64,000 bases of DNA from Alicyclobacillus_A sp963788285. GTDB lineage: Bacteria; Bacillota; Bacilli; Alicyclobacillales; Alicyclobacillaceae. This document shows positions 1 through 11,051 of the stretch, in pieces. Made by a program: the position numbers and the translations under genes. Numbering within the stretch: the stretch's first letter is position 1; every line of letters starts with the position of its first letter. The stretch lies in NCBI GenBank assembly GCA_963788285.1, contig CAWBGB010000017.1, forward strand, positions 1 through 64,000, written 5' to 3'. The notes beneath the pieces were generated by a model. That model worked only from the letters and a program-made list of their open reading frames with translations, was not told the DNA's origin and made no database searches.

Positions 1-228
1 TTTTTTAGGCGTTTGGCTGGATTATCCATATTGGTGGAATATCTGTTGTATTCATTAAGATAGTGTATCTTTGGGATTTAGCACATGCTTTAAATCAGCG
101 GGACGTCCTCCATGCGATTCGTTGCTACTATGGGCATCTTGGTGCTGCTTTTCGCAAATGTTTTACCCCTGTCTTCAACCAAATTGGCGGGGCGGAATCC
201 GCACTGCGTGGACTTATCGAGTGAAGAA
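1..228 (+). pseudogene. Degraded copy of SdpI-family gene fragment
   Basis: Reverse-complement match to about 22,571-22,800, the middle of the SdpI-like gene. It stops matching just after the GTGAAGAAA that follows the frameshift in the other copy and then jumps to response-regulator sequence. It carries the same one-base loss before the conserved SSEESW stretch as the other arm, so that lesion probably precedes the duplication or fold-back. Confidence 0.6.
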
Positions 229-864
229 ATTCCACGGACGGTTTCAATGTAGGAGCGTTGACCCGGCACGTCAATCTTTTTGCGCAAGAAGTGAACGTAA
301 TTTTCTATGGTGTTATCATGACTGATCCGGTCCCAGACCCTATCGAGACCTAATTCTTTGTGCGGTTGCGCATAAACAATTCCATAATCTAGAATTCTTT
401 ACTGGTGGAGGGAGAGAGGTTCGTTGTTGTGTTGTTGCACTTTGTGTCGACAAGTCAATGGTGAAAGGGCCGATTTGCATTGCATCCGTACCGGTTAAGC
501 TACCCCTGTACGCTGAGGGCACGCAACGGCCGCTGACAGTTCTTTGTTGGCAAACGGTTTGACGAGATAATCATCAGCTCCGACGTCCAAACCTCGAAGC
601 CTGTTGTCTTTGACAGTATCCCGCAGTTAACAGCAAAATCGGAACGTCCAGTTTTTCCTCTCTGACTTTGCGCACAATCTCAAGTCCGTTTAATCGAGGA
701 ACATAATGTCCAAGCAGCTTCGTAGCTGTTGGTAAGAGCAAGGTCAAGTCCATCCATCATGGGCATGTTACAAGATAGCGGGTGTCGGCGAATAATCCGA
801 CGAGCGTAGCAGCCAACGGTTTCTATCTTCGACTAAGAAGAACTCCTCACAGCTCTACCTTTTT
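229..864 (-). pseudogene. Degraded copy of the response regulator gene
   Basis: Reverse-complement match to the OmpR-type regulator at 18,657-19,349, broken by many indels; no long frame survives. It lacks the last few codons because the match begins at the junction near base 229. Most likely a sequence artefact of the fold-back rather than a second regulator. Confidence 0.7.
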
Positions 865-1039
865 TGTTCTTCGCCGAGCGGTGATGAGGCCCAGAGAGAT
901 TTTATTAAATGTTTAACTATCCGCCTGTAGGATCATTGGGTACAAAATTATTCCTAAGTATAGAACTCGGTACCACTCTTCTTGTCACATCCAAATCCAG
1001 TTCGGGACATATCATCTATTTTGCTCACAAGCGCCTTTA

Positions 1040-1255
1040 CCTCCATTTCCGAGGGCAATTGTCTGGATTGAGTCAACAGAAATACGCATCCATCCATTTA
1101 TTGAATTCCTGAGCATAATTTGCCTTCAGATACCCATCGCTTGACGGTGTCAATGTGAACCGACACCAAGTATCCGTTTCGGTTTTCCGGTTGTCACCCA
1201 CTTTCCGCTTGCAGATTCACCCTTTCTACGGCTGGTTGTCCCATCGTTTTATCAC
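1040..1255 (-). pseudogene. Degraded copy of small helix-turn-helix gene
   Basis: Matches 18,246-18,480 in reverse complement. The bases around the presumed frameshift (GAAGGCAAATTATGCTCAG) are the same in both arms, so that lesion is probably not a random read error. Confidence 0.55.
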
Positions 1256-1469
1256 CTCAAGCACGAGCATTGTCCGCTCATTATCAAAAGTGTCAATAGT
1301 GCTCATTTCATGAACGCTCGAAGAGTATCGCCATCGAACACTCGATTTCGCCCTTGCTCCTGACACAAAAAGACCACCAGGTTCTAAGGCGGTCTGAATG
1401 TATTCGACTATTTTTTCGTACGCAGTAAACGGCGATTTAGATAACCATGCTCGTTTGTTCAGAAGCATT

Positions 1470-2430
1470 GTTTCTGTAACTCCTCCTCTTCACGCAGGGC
1501 TCTTTCGTGCCAATATGACCCACTGTCGCTAAGATGCACAATCCTCCAAATAGGTGAACACCCCCATGTTAAACGCGCAAAAATGCGATGGCCACGATAG
1601 ACGAAAAGCGGCTCACCACACGCAAAAGGCTCGCTTCTGAGGCAGAAATGTGTTTCAAGCTGGAGATATACAAATGAAACGGAAACTAACGTCCCAAATA
1701 ATACGACAAAACTAACGAGCCACCATGCACCGAATGAACTATGTCCGACAAAGCGCCATGGAGGATTTTTAAAGGCCATTCCAAGCCCACCAATCACCCA
1801 TAGCCCAGCCAAGAATCGTTGCAGGACCTATAGCTTTGCAACAACCTTTTCGGGTACAAAGTATAGAAGATAGTGCCAGTGCCAGATTTAGTCCCCACAC
1901 ACCGACACAAGTGTTGAAACACAGAAAACCCATTCCATTTCCGTTTGTAATGAGAAAAAAGTTCCGATGAGTGTGACAGAATACGATTCGACTCCCACGA
2001 TTGGCAATACCACGCCACAGACCGTCATGAAAAACGGGTCCCAAATACTGCAACAAAGTTGCCGTCGAGGATCGCCATACGGAATTGATGCAAAATAGGA
2101 GTATTGAACCGCCCAACAAACCAAGCATTCAAGAGGGATGAGGCGAAGGAAGTCTTTGTTATTCCCCCAGACCCAAACACGGACTTGAATCCAGAACGAA
2201 TTGCAACAGCAAGAAGTAGCAACAATCCCGCTTGCACTCATCCGCGTGCTAACTAACCAACCAGGATCTAATCCGTCCCGTTGGAACAGAACCTGTAGCA
2301 GCTGTAATGACACACCCAAAGAGGCCCCCGACAAGATGTCTTTTGAAATGATCGAATTTTCTGCCCGTAATGATTGTCGATTGAATTTCGCGGAAAATTT
2401 GAATTTAATTTCGACTCAACGTATCGAAAT
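1470..2430 (-). pseudogene. Degraded copy of the EamA exporter gene
   Basis: Matches the intact 327-residue gene at 17,001-17,984 in reverse complement. Pieces of the protein appear in three different frames here, showing several unshared indels. The intact partner shows that these lesions belong to this arm only. Confidence 0.75.
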
Positions 2431-2825
2431 CGCCACCTCCCTAAAATTACCGTGCTCCGTTTTTATAACATAAGGCCCATGTTCCGTAAGGTCATTTAAG
2501 TAGTCAATGATACACAATGAGATTATATATGACTTCTGGTATCTGCATGCTAAAGCTACTGCAACAGTATCGGTGACTCACTAGGTGTACCTTCGATGAG
2601 GTTTGGGTGGAGTATAGCATGCGTCAGCGCGGAAGTCTGTCGAAATGTGCGTAGAATGGGACGTTGTGTCCCACGTGTATAATGTCTTACCGATCTTTAG
2701 CCAGTTTGCAATGCCCTAATTAAGGTTCCGTAATCAGGTCAACTGGTTTTCTTCACTGGTTAACCTCGTCGTTTTTGAAATACTCGTAAAGCAATACACC
2801 GGGGAGAACTCGTAACGCTTAAAGG

Positions 2826-3040
2826 GACTTACTTGATCCCGTCCAAAAAACGGTTACCTGAATAAGTACCTTCAAACTCATCAAGGCTCAGGCCATACCA
2901 GGTCGACCCCAACTCGGCACAAACGGCGCCCTCCACGAACTGCCTACTGAACCAATTCGATACCGCGCTGTACATTGAAGTCTTGGCGAGGTCGAGCGTA
3001 CATCTGAACCGCACCCAATCTTGGCAACCATTTCACCGGC
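2826..3040 (-). pseudogene. Degraded copy of the nitrilase fragment
   Basis: Matches 16,345-16,560 in reverse complement. It keeps the TAG in GGTTCAGTAGGCAG that interrupts the nitrilase frame in the other arm and ends at the same downstream point, so truncation and stop are shared by both arms. Confidence 0.6.
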
Positions 3041-3354
3041 ATTCTTTATGATTTAACTCACTTCCCTGATACTGAACAGACTAATATCAGGCAATTTCCA
3101 TTGGTCCAACGCCCCCCACTGGAACAAGTCCAAGTATCTTTCACATTGCTTACACATCATCGAGTCAAAGATGAATTTGTCCCGTCAAAGGTCTTGACTA
3201 GTATAATCTGTGACGCCAAATCCGCCAAAGAAGAGCCAATTCCACTTTGCCACAGGATGGCGGTCGTGATCAGGCTTTTGTTGTGCTAGGATGAACGAAA
3301 CGGCGCGCCGACGAAGCCAACTGAAGAAGTAACCAAGGGGTGTCGTCCCAGTCC

Positions 3355-3690
3355 GACGTCGTTGTCGGATATTGCATTTTCACGATATTCCCCGTTTACG
3401 GTTAGCAGCTTAATGTATTCCAAAAACGCTGGCATCCCAACAATCGCTATTACAGATTATCCATCGTCACCTTGCGGACCATGCAGACTTAATCTTGTCA
3501 TGTGTCACAGCGGCATCGCTTCACACATGGACTCCTTTTTGTTGCTCCATTGTCCCTAATTCAAGCTATATTACGGGCATGTTGAACAAACAATTGACCT
3601 AACGCGACGGAAAACCTTAGAATTCTGAAGGGATTGGGGAAAAATGTTCGACATTTATCATCCATCGCAAGACTAATTTGTCCGCTGTGC
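3355..3690 (+). pseudogene. Degraded copy of RpiR-type SIS fragment
   Basis: Matches 15,673-16,002 in reverse complement. Peptide fragments such as FSRYSPFTVSSLMYSKNAG and IPTIAITDYPSSP are visible but split between frames. Confidence 0.6.
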
Positions 3691-3699
3691 GGGGTCGAC

Positions 3700-4840
3700 C
3701 ACAAGAGTTCCCATATGTCATTTCCGATGAGCGCAGTTCGAATTTACGGTACATATTTTTTACAGTTCTGGTAGAATTTCAGTTTATTCGTGCTCCGCAT
3801 CCGCCTCAAAATTGTGGCGCGCAGAGACAAGTATGCTTGATTATCGCATCGTTGGTCACTCCCAATCGCCAGTCTGCTTTGCGACTCCTAGGCGCATTGC
3901 TGTATGAATGAATGATAAGTGGACGACGGGGCACGGTATCTCGACATGCAGAACTGGGGAGTGGCGTAAATCTCAAATCACCGTTGTCAAGCAGCTAGCG
4001 TAGACACCATGACCAAAGAGAGAAGAACACATAGATATGGGACTTGCATTGCGTCTGCACTGGCTGTAGAAAACGATACCTGATCGAGCCAGAATGTACT
4101 CATTCCAGCGGACTTTCTCGATAAGAAATCCACCCACTCATTGCAATTATCTGATGTGAAATAACAACCTCCCTTGCATGTCATAGGAGCTTTCTGAAGG
4201 AGGTGCTTATAACAAGTGTGAGTTGAAAAGATATATGCTGTTTTCTTGGCAACTTGAAGAAGAAACAATACAGATTCTGCGAAATGCAACGTCATTCGTG
4301 TGCAATCTAACGTCCAGCTATTCGGCCAAAATCTGGCCGTATCCTCGCCTTTGCTATACAAATAAATATTGACGTTCGTCATGGACGAGCTACACTTTGC
4401 AAAACTGAATGTCGTTTGTGCTGCAATCCCGAAGTAAGACAACGGTTGGGATGAATCCGGTCACCTGACTGGTCGGGGTATCTTAAGCCCAAACCCGACA
4501 GTCAATCGCAAGCGTTTTCTTAGAGAATAGTTGTGCTATGCCTATTTAGTGACCCCCAGCTATCACAGCGGCCAGAAAACAGAGACCTCGAGTGCTATGG
4601 TAAGCCTAGGAGGTTCTCCAAGAAGATAAGGCTCACTGAAACCTTTGTTGGCAGATCCCCATTGACGGTGTCGATGAAGGAAACTAGGGAATGGTGAAAC
4701 AACTAGTTTTGGTGGGAAAATTTATAGAAGCATAATATGTAGTGTGTTTTTGTGTTTCTAGCATGACACTGCATCGTGTACAAAAAAAGATTTGTCTCCT
4801 AACTACTATACTTTGTGGTGTGACTTTGAAAACGAGGTGG
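3700..4840. other. Unidentified decayed stretch (left arm)
   Basis: Counterpart of 14,430-15,670. On the minus strand a 151-codon frame at 3,987-4,442 corresponds to the broken frames at about 14,940-15,350. I recognise no protein family in either version. Confidence 0.4.
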
Positions 4841-4844
4841 TTCC

Positions 4845-6036
4845 ATGTCTCGGGTCTCTGTCCTAACGGGCCTGCTGAAGGCCATATTAACCAAACGCTG
4901 GGGGTTGTGAGAGAATGTCTCCGTCAAGGAGGTTGTCTACTTTACAACCGGAGAATTCCCGACAGCGATCGAGGAAACCGGTGCCATCGTGCGCACCTAT
5001 GATGCCTCTGCCTTCATGAATGCCTTTTTCAGCAGGGAATAGGAATCATATTTTAGATATAGTCACTGACTTCATTGCGTACTTCTGATGTCATCGTACC
5101 AAGTGTCATCGAACAAAACAAAAGAGACCCGGTTTGATTATATCATCCACGATTCGATGTGTCCGGTTGTGGAATGTTGTTGTGAAAACGTCGAATTACT
5201 CCGCCGTTCCATTCTGCACATCATTCGCCCATACAAAACAGTCTTTTGACTTCATTCTAGAAAGTGTCTCGTGTCAATTCCCCGATCGATAAATACACAA
5301 GTGGAAATCGGAATTTGAACAAATGTTAGCTACCGTAAACGCAAAATATCTGGCGTAAAATTCCTATCAGCTTACGCAAGTGTTCCTCAATTCCGGCGCC
5401 ACTTTCCATAGTGTATACGCACCAGGTAGTTTCAAATGGAGTCGTTCGATGACACGTACAACTTTGTCGGTCCATCCATCTCAGCGCGCGGTTCACAAGA
5501 CAAATTGGACCTAGATCTTGAGACAGAAACAGGTGATTTATATCTCGTTGGGTACTGTAATTCGTGATGTCATTGACTTCTTGATAAGCTTTGTTTTGAA
5601 GCACTAGGGAACACGATGCACAGCGGCGGGCATCCGTTGGAATACACGCGCACATTTCGGATTCCGGGGTACACCTCGCATTCATTGTCAAGAAAAGCTG
5701 CTACAAAAACCAGGCATCCAGCACACGCCAAGTGTTGGCTCATCACACATGAGGTATACAGTACCCAGCCAGGGCCTGTTTTATGGTGTTCCACTCATCG
5801 TAATTCCGCATCTATAAAGATCAGCCAATGATTGCTCGGCGTGTAGAGAGCCGGGCGTGGCATTCAATTGAAAGAGACAATTTATCAGAAAGCAACTTCG
5901 TCAAGCGGTCGATGAAGTGGTCAAAAACCAGGATTTCCGAAAAGTCGTTGAGTAAGTCATTTCAAGAGGCTGGCGGGGGACAGCAAGCGGCTCCCGGAAA
6001 ATTCTTGCTGCTTTCAAACACAAAATAGGTATTTGA
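4845..6036 (+). pseudogene. Degraded copy of YjiC-like glycosyltransferase gene
   Basis: Matches the intact gene at 13,228-14,427 in reverse complement. The start context (GAGGTGG then ATGTCTCGGGT) and the end (GGTATTTGA) are preserved, but the body is split by numerous indels. Confidence 0.75.
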
Positions 6037-6189
6037 TTGAGCGTGTTGTCAGGACTGACCTACAGCTCGAAGCCCATTGATGCAGCGACTAGGCCAAGAA
6101 TCCTACTCCCAAGCTCCTCCTCGGGTGACTAAGTACTGCTGAGGAGGTGCTTGTTGTGAATACCTCACTTTCCGCGTCCCCGTACATTT

Positions 6190-6740
6190 CGGATAGTCGT
6201 TTAGGCGAAATCCCGCGATTCAGAGACAGAGGCCATACTGGACCCAAGATGAGATTTTCTGCTGCCCATTGTACGCGAGTGAGAATGTGCGCGGTTCAAA
6301 CTATCAAGCTCACAGGCGTGCCCTCCTGCAATGAGTTCAATTACGTAGGCCGCTGAATGCAACTAAGGAGCGAACGAGCGATGAACCTGTCCCAATGGCG
6401 ATGCTAGCTTCTGCATATTCTCAAAAAAATTGGACAGCAGTTCCACAACGACTCCCTTTTTCGTCTTGTCCATAGGTCGTGACCGGTCATTCATTCAACT
6501 CCTCCTGTCACTAGTTGCCATTGCCATGGCAAAAGCCTCACGGTATGGGGTTTGTCATGTCGGTAATACACGTGCAGTGCTTCTACACAATGGGTTCAGA
6601 CAAGTGTTCAATGCAATCGTTCACTACATCGTGGACGAACGACATCACGACAAGTTTCCTGTTTCATATCCGTCTCGCTTCACCAGATGTGTTTTGTCCT
6701 GATGTATGTTTCCTTCATACAACACTTTTTCCTTGATGAA
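6190..6740 (-). pseudogene. Degraded copy of ArsR and cation-transporter remnants
   Basis: Matches about 12,520-13,100 in reverse complement. The joint that lacks the middle of the ArsR gene (TTACCGACATGAC) is also present here, so the internal ArsR deletion is common to both arms. Confidence 0.5.
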
Positions 6741-6879
6741 ATTTTATTGTCACATGGGGAACCTGTAACAATTTCTGATGTCAATGAGTATAATGGTTCG
6801 ACAGAAGTTTCCTTCGGCTAAAATTTTTGCCGAGTTCCAAAATTTGTCCTGTGGGAAAATATAAGTGGGAAAAGGATGC

Positions 6880-8090
6880 GCTTGGCATGACATAGTGCTC
6901 TTGCAAATACAAAAAGAGAACAAATCCGTCTTGGCGGCTCGAGAAAATCAATAACCCATCAAAGAAAAAAGGCATTCGAGCTTTATTACCGGGAACTTGC
7001 TCTTCATTGCTTGTGTTTGCGTATATCGATCCCGGGAATTACGCCACAAACATTCAAAGCGGCTCGGAAGTTGGATACAAATTGTCGTGGGTCGTGGTGT
7101 TAGGCAAATTTAATGGCCATGTTAATTCACAACACGTCAGGCAGGCTCCGGCATCGCAACGGGCAAAAACCTTCCAGAAATGTGCCGCGAGCATTGCCCA
7201 AATGGCTGTGGTTGTATGTCATGTGGGCATTGAAGTCTGCGGCCGATGGCGGCGGACCGATATCGCAGAGTTCCGCGCGGCCACGATAGGACTCAACTTG
7301 TTATTTCATATCCCACGTCAGTTGCTACGTTGTCGGTGTAAGAACAGATCCCATGCCCTACCTTGAAATGTTTCGGATTCAGAACTATTCGATGTTGCTT
7401 AAACGCCGCCTGTTATGCTGTTCGAGACGGTTGGTCAAAACCAGAGGTTGTATCACAGTCTTGTTCCATGGCTCGTTGTCACTGCTGGTTGGTGCATTCT
7501 GCGCCACGTGCATGCCGCATGTTGTATATCTGCACTCCAGCTTAAAGCAAACCGCCTGCGTATGATGCATACAGGATCATCTTTTGCTTTCATACAAAGG
7601 AAGTCATCATGGCCATGGCCTCGCTGTGCTTATTACAATTCCATGATGTTCATGGCAGCTTTGGTGTTTCACCAAACGGGTCGTAATACAAATAAGCCGA
7701 CATCGCGTTCGCATATCAATTGTTGTATGCCACTACTCGGGGCAGCGTCTGCAGAAGTCTTTCTGGTTTCGCTGTGGCATCCGGGACTTTTTTAGCTCTG
7801 CGGTAGGAACGTATAGCCGGGCAAGTGATTATGCAAGGATTTGTCGGTTTCTCTCATCCCACTGTGGCTAAGACGCGTGCTCACGATGTTGCCGACAGTC
7901 ACGCAATCGCTGCACACCGGGACCATCCAACGCAGAGGCTCAGGTCGTTGAAGTTTGGTGTAGTTCATCGACCTCATTTACTTCACACGGCGCGGAACAT
8001 CACGGGGTTCCTCGTGAACAGGTGACTCTGACAGCGACAATTTGCGCAGCCGTGACATCGTCCTGAAACGAATGCCCTTTATGATCATTT
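6880..8090 (+). pseudogene. mntH: Degraded copy of mntH
   Basis: Matches 11,052-12,346 in reverse complement. Its errors differ from those of the other arm: around the Ala-Cys-Tyr codons this copy reads TATGCTGTTCGAG while the other reads TATGTCATGTCTTCGAG. Combining the two gives one continuous frame. The MntR-like operator is also conserved, at about 6,805-6,830. Confidence 0.7.
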
Positions 8091-8344
8091 GGTGGGTACG
8101 CTGCCGCTTCTCAAAGGAGCAGGGGACCATGAAGCGGAATGTCGCTTGAGAAACGCAGGTATGGTCTTGGTTTATTTGAGCACTGTGTCGGTCCAGGTGT
8201 AGTCGAATAGTGAATGACTATGGAATTAGGAGGTAGTTGCAATTGTGGTAAAACTGTTGTCATTTTGTTATGGATGTCGTAATGGGTCGCACATAAGTAT
8301 CTGTTTCACTGAAGACTAATTATGACGATAGAAACAGATAGAAG

Positions 8345-8895
8345 CATTCATTGGAACAAGGTTCAGCATGGATAATTTACTCTGCTCGTACATGTGGTGC
8401 AACCAGCGGCCCCTCCGCGGAAGCCGCGCCTCTCCATCGATGGCCAATGCGAATTCCAATGATTTACAAAAAACGATTCGAGCACAATATATCGTGTTTC
8501 GGCATTAGGGGTAGCACACCAGGCGTTTTGAAAAATGACCAAATGGGCTGGTTGTTACGACTATAAAAACAACCGGAAAGGTGTGTTTTTGGTTTTGTTC
8601 CCCATTGTCCTATCCAATCCACAGGAAGATTATGCGCATCAAAATGTCCCTTCCTTAATTGACTCTGTGTAAAAATGGCCGAGCTTGCTGTCTCTTCCAG
8701 GTTATTGGCACATCATACCACCGTTCTATCATACGGTACAATATAACCTCTCGAAGACTTATTGTTCCACGGCCTCCTTGTCCACGATTGTTTGAAAAAA
8801 ACCGTAGAAATGGATTTGAACGGCCGGTACAAGCAAAAAAAAAAAAAAAAAAAACTATCGGCGGTGTAGTCTGGACGATAACGCTTTGTTTGTTA
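8345..8895. other. No gene recognised (left arm spacer)
   Basis: Counterpart of 10,240-10,830. It contains a long A run near 8,837 that is shorter in the other arm, typical of homopolymer error. I see no gene. Confidence 0.5.
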
Positions 8896-8899
8896 TGGG

Positions 8900-9272
8900 G
8901 AGCGGTGATGGCAAATTGAACCCAGCTTGAAGGCTGGAGTCTCGCCATGACCTACACCCGCACATGTGTTGTTTATCCACGAAAAAAGCAATCATCGACA
9001 GCAACAACTATTATACACATCCATGTCATTCAAAGGAAACAATCTTCGACCATTGGACAGGACACCGTTCTACCATTAAAAGAAAGGCACACTTCCCGGA
9101 CAAGGGACAAACATGTGGCTTCAGAGGGGCCCACTAGGACTCGACCAGTATACTAAACCGCTTACTAGCCGGCCGCTCTAACCAACTGAGCGACGGCCTC
9201 TTCTGGAGCGGAAGACGGGATTCGAACCGCGGACCCTCGCCTTGGCAAGGCGACGCCTCACTCTTCCGCGCA
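8900..9272 (-). pseudogene. Degraded copies of three tRNA genes
   Basis: Reverse-complement, error-laden versions of the three right-arm tRNAs: Gly(UCC) at about 8,900-8,965, the CAU tRNA at about 9,124-9,198 and Gly(GCC) at about 9,205-9,272. The Gly(GCC) copy has lost much of its D arm and could not fold. Not to be annotated as functional tRNAs. Confidence 0.7.
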
Positions 9273-9499
9273 GTCAAATCCAACGCCTATGAAACATTGT
9301 ACCACGTATGAAGGCGGGATTCAAACTTGTTGTTCTCCAGATTTCGGATTTCTGGTGTATCGACATACCATCCTAATTATGGTCATTTGTTGTAGAAGCG
9401 CTGGAAACTGGGTGGGGGTAAGTGAGGCAGTCCATCGTTCTCCGCAGCCTCAATGTGGCTGCCGCTAGGCCCGGCGGCGTCCTTTTACTCGCTAGTAAT

Positions 9500-9580
9500 G
9501 TGAACCTTGGCCCGGCAGATTGTGCCCGCCTTCCTTCAATTTCATTTCCCAAGGCGGCGGCAAACCTCCGGCCCAAGGTT
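9500..9580. other. Centre of the inverted repeat with a short hairpin
   Basis: The two arms meet here. A 7-base stem, CCGCCTT at about 9,529-9,535 and AAGGCGG at about 9,554-9,560, encloses a short AT-richer loop. Outside it both arms carry the same block in opposite orientation (GTGAACCTTGG on the left, CCAAGGTTCAC on the right), and pairing then continues for kilobases. I do not recognise a sequencing adapter, an rRNA or a known telomere-resolvase site. Confidence 0.55.
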
Positions 9581-9821
9581 CACATTACTAGCGAGTAAAA
9601 GGACGCCGCCGGAAAATACCATAGCGGCAGCCACATTGAGGCTGCGGAGAACGATGGACTGCCTCACTTACCCCACCCATTCCAGCGCTTCTACAACAAA
9701 TGACCATAATTTGCAGATGGTTGTGTCGATGCACCAGAGATCCGAAATCTGGAGAAGAGCGAACGGTTGAATCCGGCCTTCATACGTGGTAGAATGTTTC
9801 ATAGGCGTTGGATTTGACTGC

Positions 9822-9896
9822 GCGGAAGTGGCTCAGGGGTAGAGCATCGCCTTGCCAAGGCGAGGGTCGCGGGTTCGAATCCCGTCTTCCGCTCCA
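9822..9896 (+). tRNA. tRNA-Gly (GCC)
   Basis: A complete 75-base cloverleaf. The acceptor stem GCGGAAG pairs with CTTCCGC, the anticodon loop TTGCCAA gives anticodon GCC, the T loop is GGTTCGAAT, and CCA is encoded. It lies six bases before the next tRNA, so they are probably co-transcribed. Confidence 0.93.
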
Positions 9897-9901
9897 GAAG
9901 A

Positions 9902-9978
<77 letters not shown>

Positions 9979-10085
9979 AATTTGTTCGCGAAAGATGTTG
10001 AAGGCCGCATGTTGTCCGTTTGTCCGGGACATGCTGCCTTTCTTTTAATGGTAGAACGGTGTCCTGTCCAATGGTCGAAGATTGT

Positions 10086-10114
10086 TTGCTTTGAATGACA
10101 TGGATGTGTATAAT
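10086..10114 (+). promoter_or_regulatory. Candidate promoter of tRNA-Gly(UCC)
   Basis: TTGCTT at 10,086-10,091 and a perfect TATAAT at 10,109-10,114, separated by 17 bases, a SigA-type arrangement. The tRNA begins 48 bases downstream. Confidence 0.5.
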
Positions 10115-10161
10115 AGTTGTTGTATCGATGATTGCTTTTTTCGTGGATAAACAACACATGT

Positions 10162-10235
10162 GCGGGTGTAGTTCAATGGTAGAACTCCAGCCTTCCAAGC
10201 TGGTAGCGTGGGTTCGATTCCCATCACCCGCTCCA
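10162..10235 (+). tRNA. tRNA-Gly (UCC)
   Basis: A complete 74-base cloverleaf: acceptor stem GCGGGTG with CACCCGC, anticodon loop CTTCCAA giving UCC, T loop GGTTCGATT, encoded CCA. It is separated from the other two tRNAs by about 180 bases and has its own candidate promoter. With Gly(GCC) it covers the glycine codons other than GGG by standard pairing. Confidence 0.93.
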
Positions 10236-10239
10236 TAAC

Positions 10240-10830
10240 AAACAAACCGCTATCGTCCAGATACACCGCCGATAGTTTTTTTTTTTTGCTTGTACCGCAT
10301 TCAAATCCATTTCTACGGTTTCAAACGATAATTGGAGCAAGGAGGCCGTGGAACAATAAGTCTTCGAGAGGTTATATTGTACCGTATAGGATGGAACGGT
10401 GGTATGATGTGCCAATAACCTGGAGGGACGAGCAAGCTAAGGCCAGTTTACACAGAGTCAATTAAGGAAGGGACATTTTGATGCGCATAATTCTTGTGGA
10501 TTGGATAGGACGGAAATCGGGAACAAAACCAAAAACACGCCGACCGCACGCAAAATACCTCTGGAAACTACGGTCTAGTTTATAGTCCGTCCATAACAGA
10601 CTTGCCGGCCCCCATTGGTCATTTTCAAAACGCCTGGTGTGTCTCCCTAATGCCGGAAACACGATATATTGTGCTGAATCCGTTTTTGTAAATCGTTGAT
10701 ATAAGTGTGAATTCGCGTTGACATTGAGAAATCGATGGAGAGGCGGCTCCACGAAGGGGCCGCCGTTTCGTTACACCACATGTACGAGCAGAGTAAATTA
10801 TCCATGTCAACCTTGTTCCAATGAATGCTT
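10240..10830. other. Spacer without recognisable gene
   Basis: About 590 bases between the tRNA and the small ORF. The short frames on both strands have no family resemblance and lie in a part of low sequence accuracy. Nothing supportable seen. Confidence 0.5.
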
Positions 10831-10950
10831 CTATCTGTTTCTATCGTCGTGATTCGTCTTTGAGTGAAACAGATACTTATGTGCGACCGTTCGACATCCT
10901 AACAAAATGACAACGGTTGCCACGCCAATTGCAAGCCCTCCTAATTCCAT
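10831..10950 (-). CDS. Possible 39-residue membrane protein downstream of mntH
   Basis: An open frame of 39 codons starting ATGGAATTAGGAGGG, preceded by GAGGAGTG seven bases upstream. The predicted product has a hydrophobic stretch (residues about 5-20) followed by a basic tail. It lies about 100 bases after mntH on the same strand, so it may be co-transcribed. The left arm keeps the start region with indels. Function unknown; coding status rests only on the ribosome site and composition. Confidence 0.35.
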   Translation of the reverse strand: MELGGLAIGVATVVILLGCRTVAHKYLFHSKTNHDDRNR

Positions 10951-11051
10951 AGTCATTCACTCCTCGACTACACCTGGACCGACACAGTCCTCAATAAACC
11001 AAGACCATACCTGCGTTTCTCAACGACGTTCCGCTTCATGGTCCCCTGTCC

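Larger units (their letters stand above)
1..9540. repeat. Left arm of giant imperfect inverted repeat (degraded copy)
   Basis: This stretch reads as the reverse complement of about 9,540-22,800, with frequent small indels and substitutions. Anchors seen by eye: 1-228 pairs with about 22,571-22,800, 229-864 with 18,657-19,312, 1,470-2,430 with 17,001-17,984, 4,845-6,036 with 13,228-14,427, 6,880-8,090 with 11,052-12,346, and 9,430-9,530 with 9,555-9,690. At base 228/229 about 3.25 kb of the right arm (19,313-22,570) is missing. No long gene is intact here. Errors fall equally in coding, spacer and tRNA sequence, which fits an uncorrected fold-back long read better than natural decay. Genes in this arm should not be counted as extra copies. 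Confidence 0.9.

Noticed and set aside
8947..9156. Open frame across the noisy tRNA copies
   Set aside because: It overlaps a degraded tRNA-Gly copy and its spacer; the matching place in the right arm is RNA and not protein coding.
1..9540. Second copies of mntH, glycosyltransferase, EamA and tRNA genes as a real gene duplication
   Set aside because: Random indels everywhere, including tRNAs, and arm-specific errors that cancel in combination at mntH make a sequencing fold-back more likely.
9180..9900. rRNA operon next to the tRNAs
   Set aside because: I looked for 5S and 23S ends around the palindrome centre and found no recognisable rRNA sequence.
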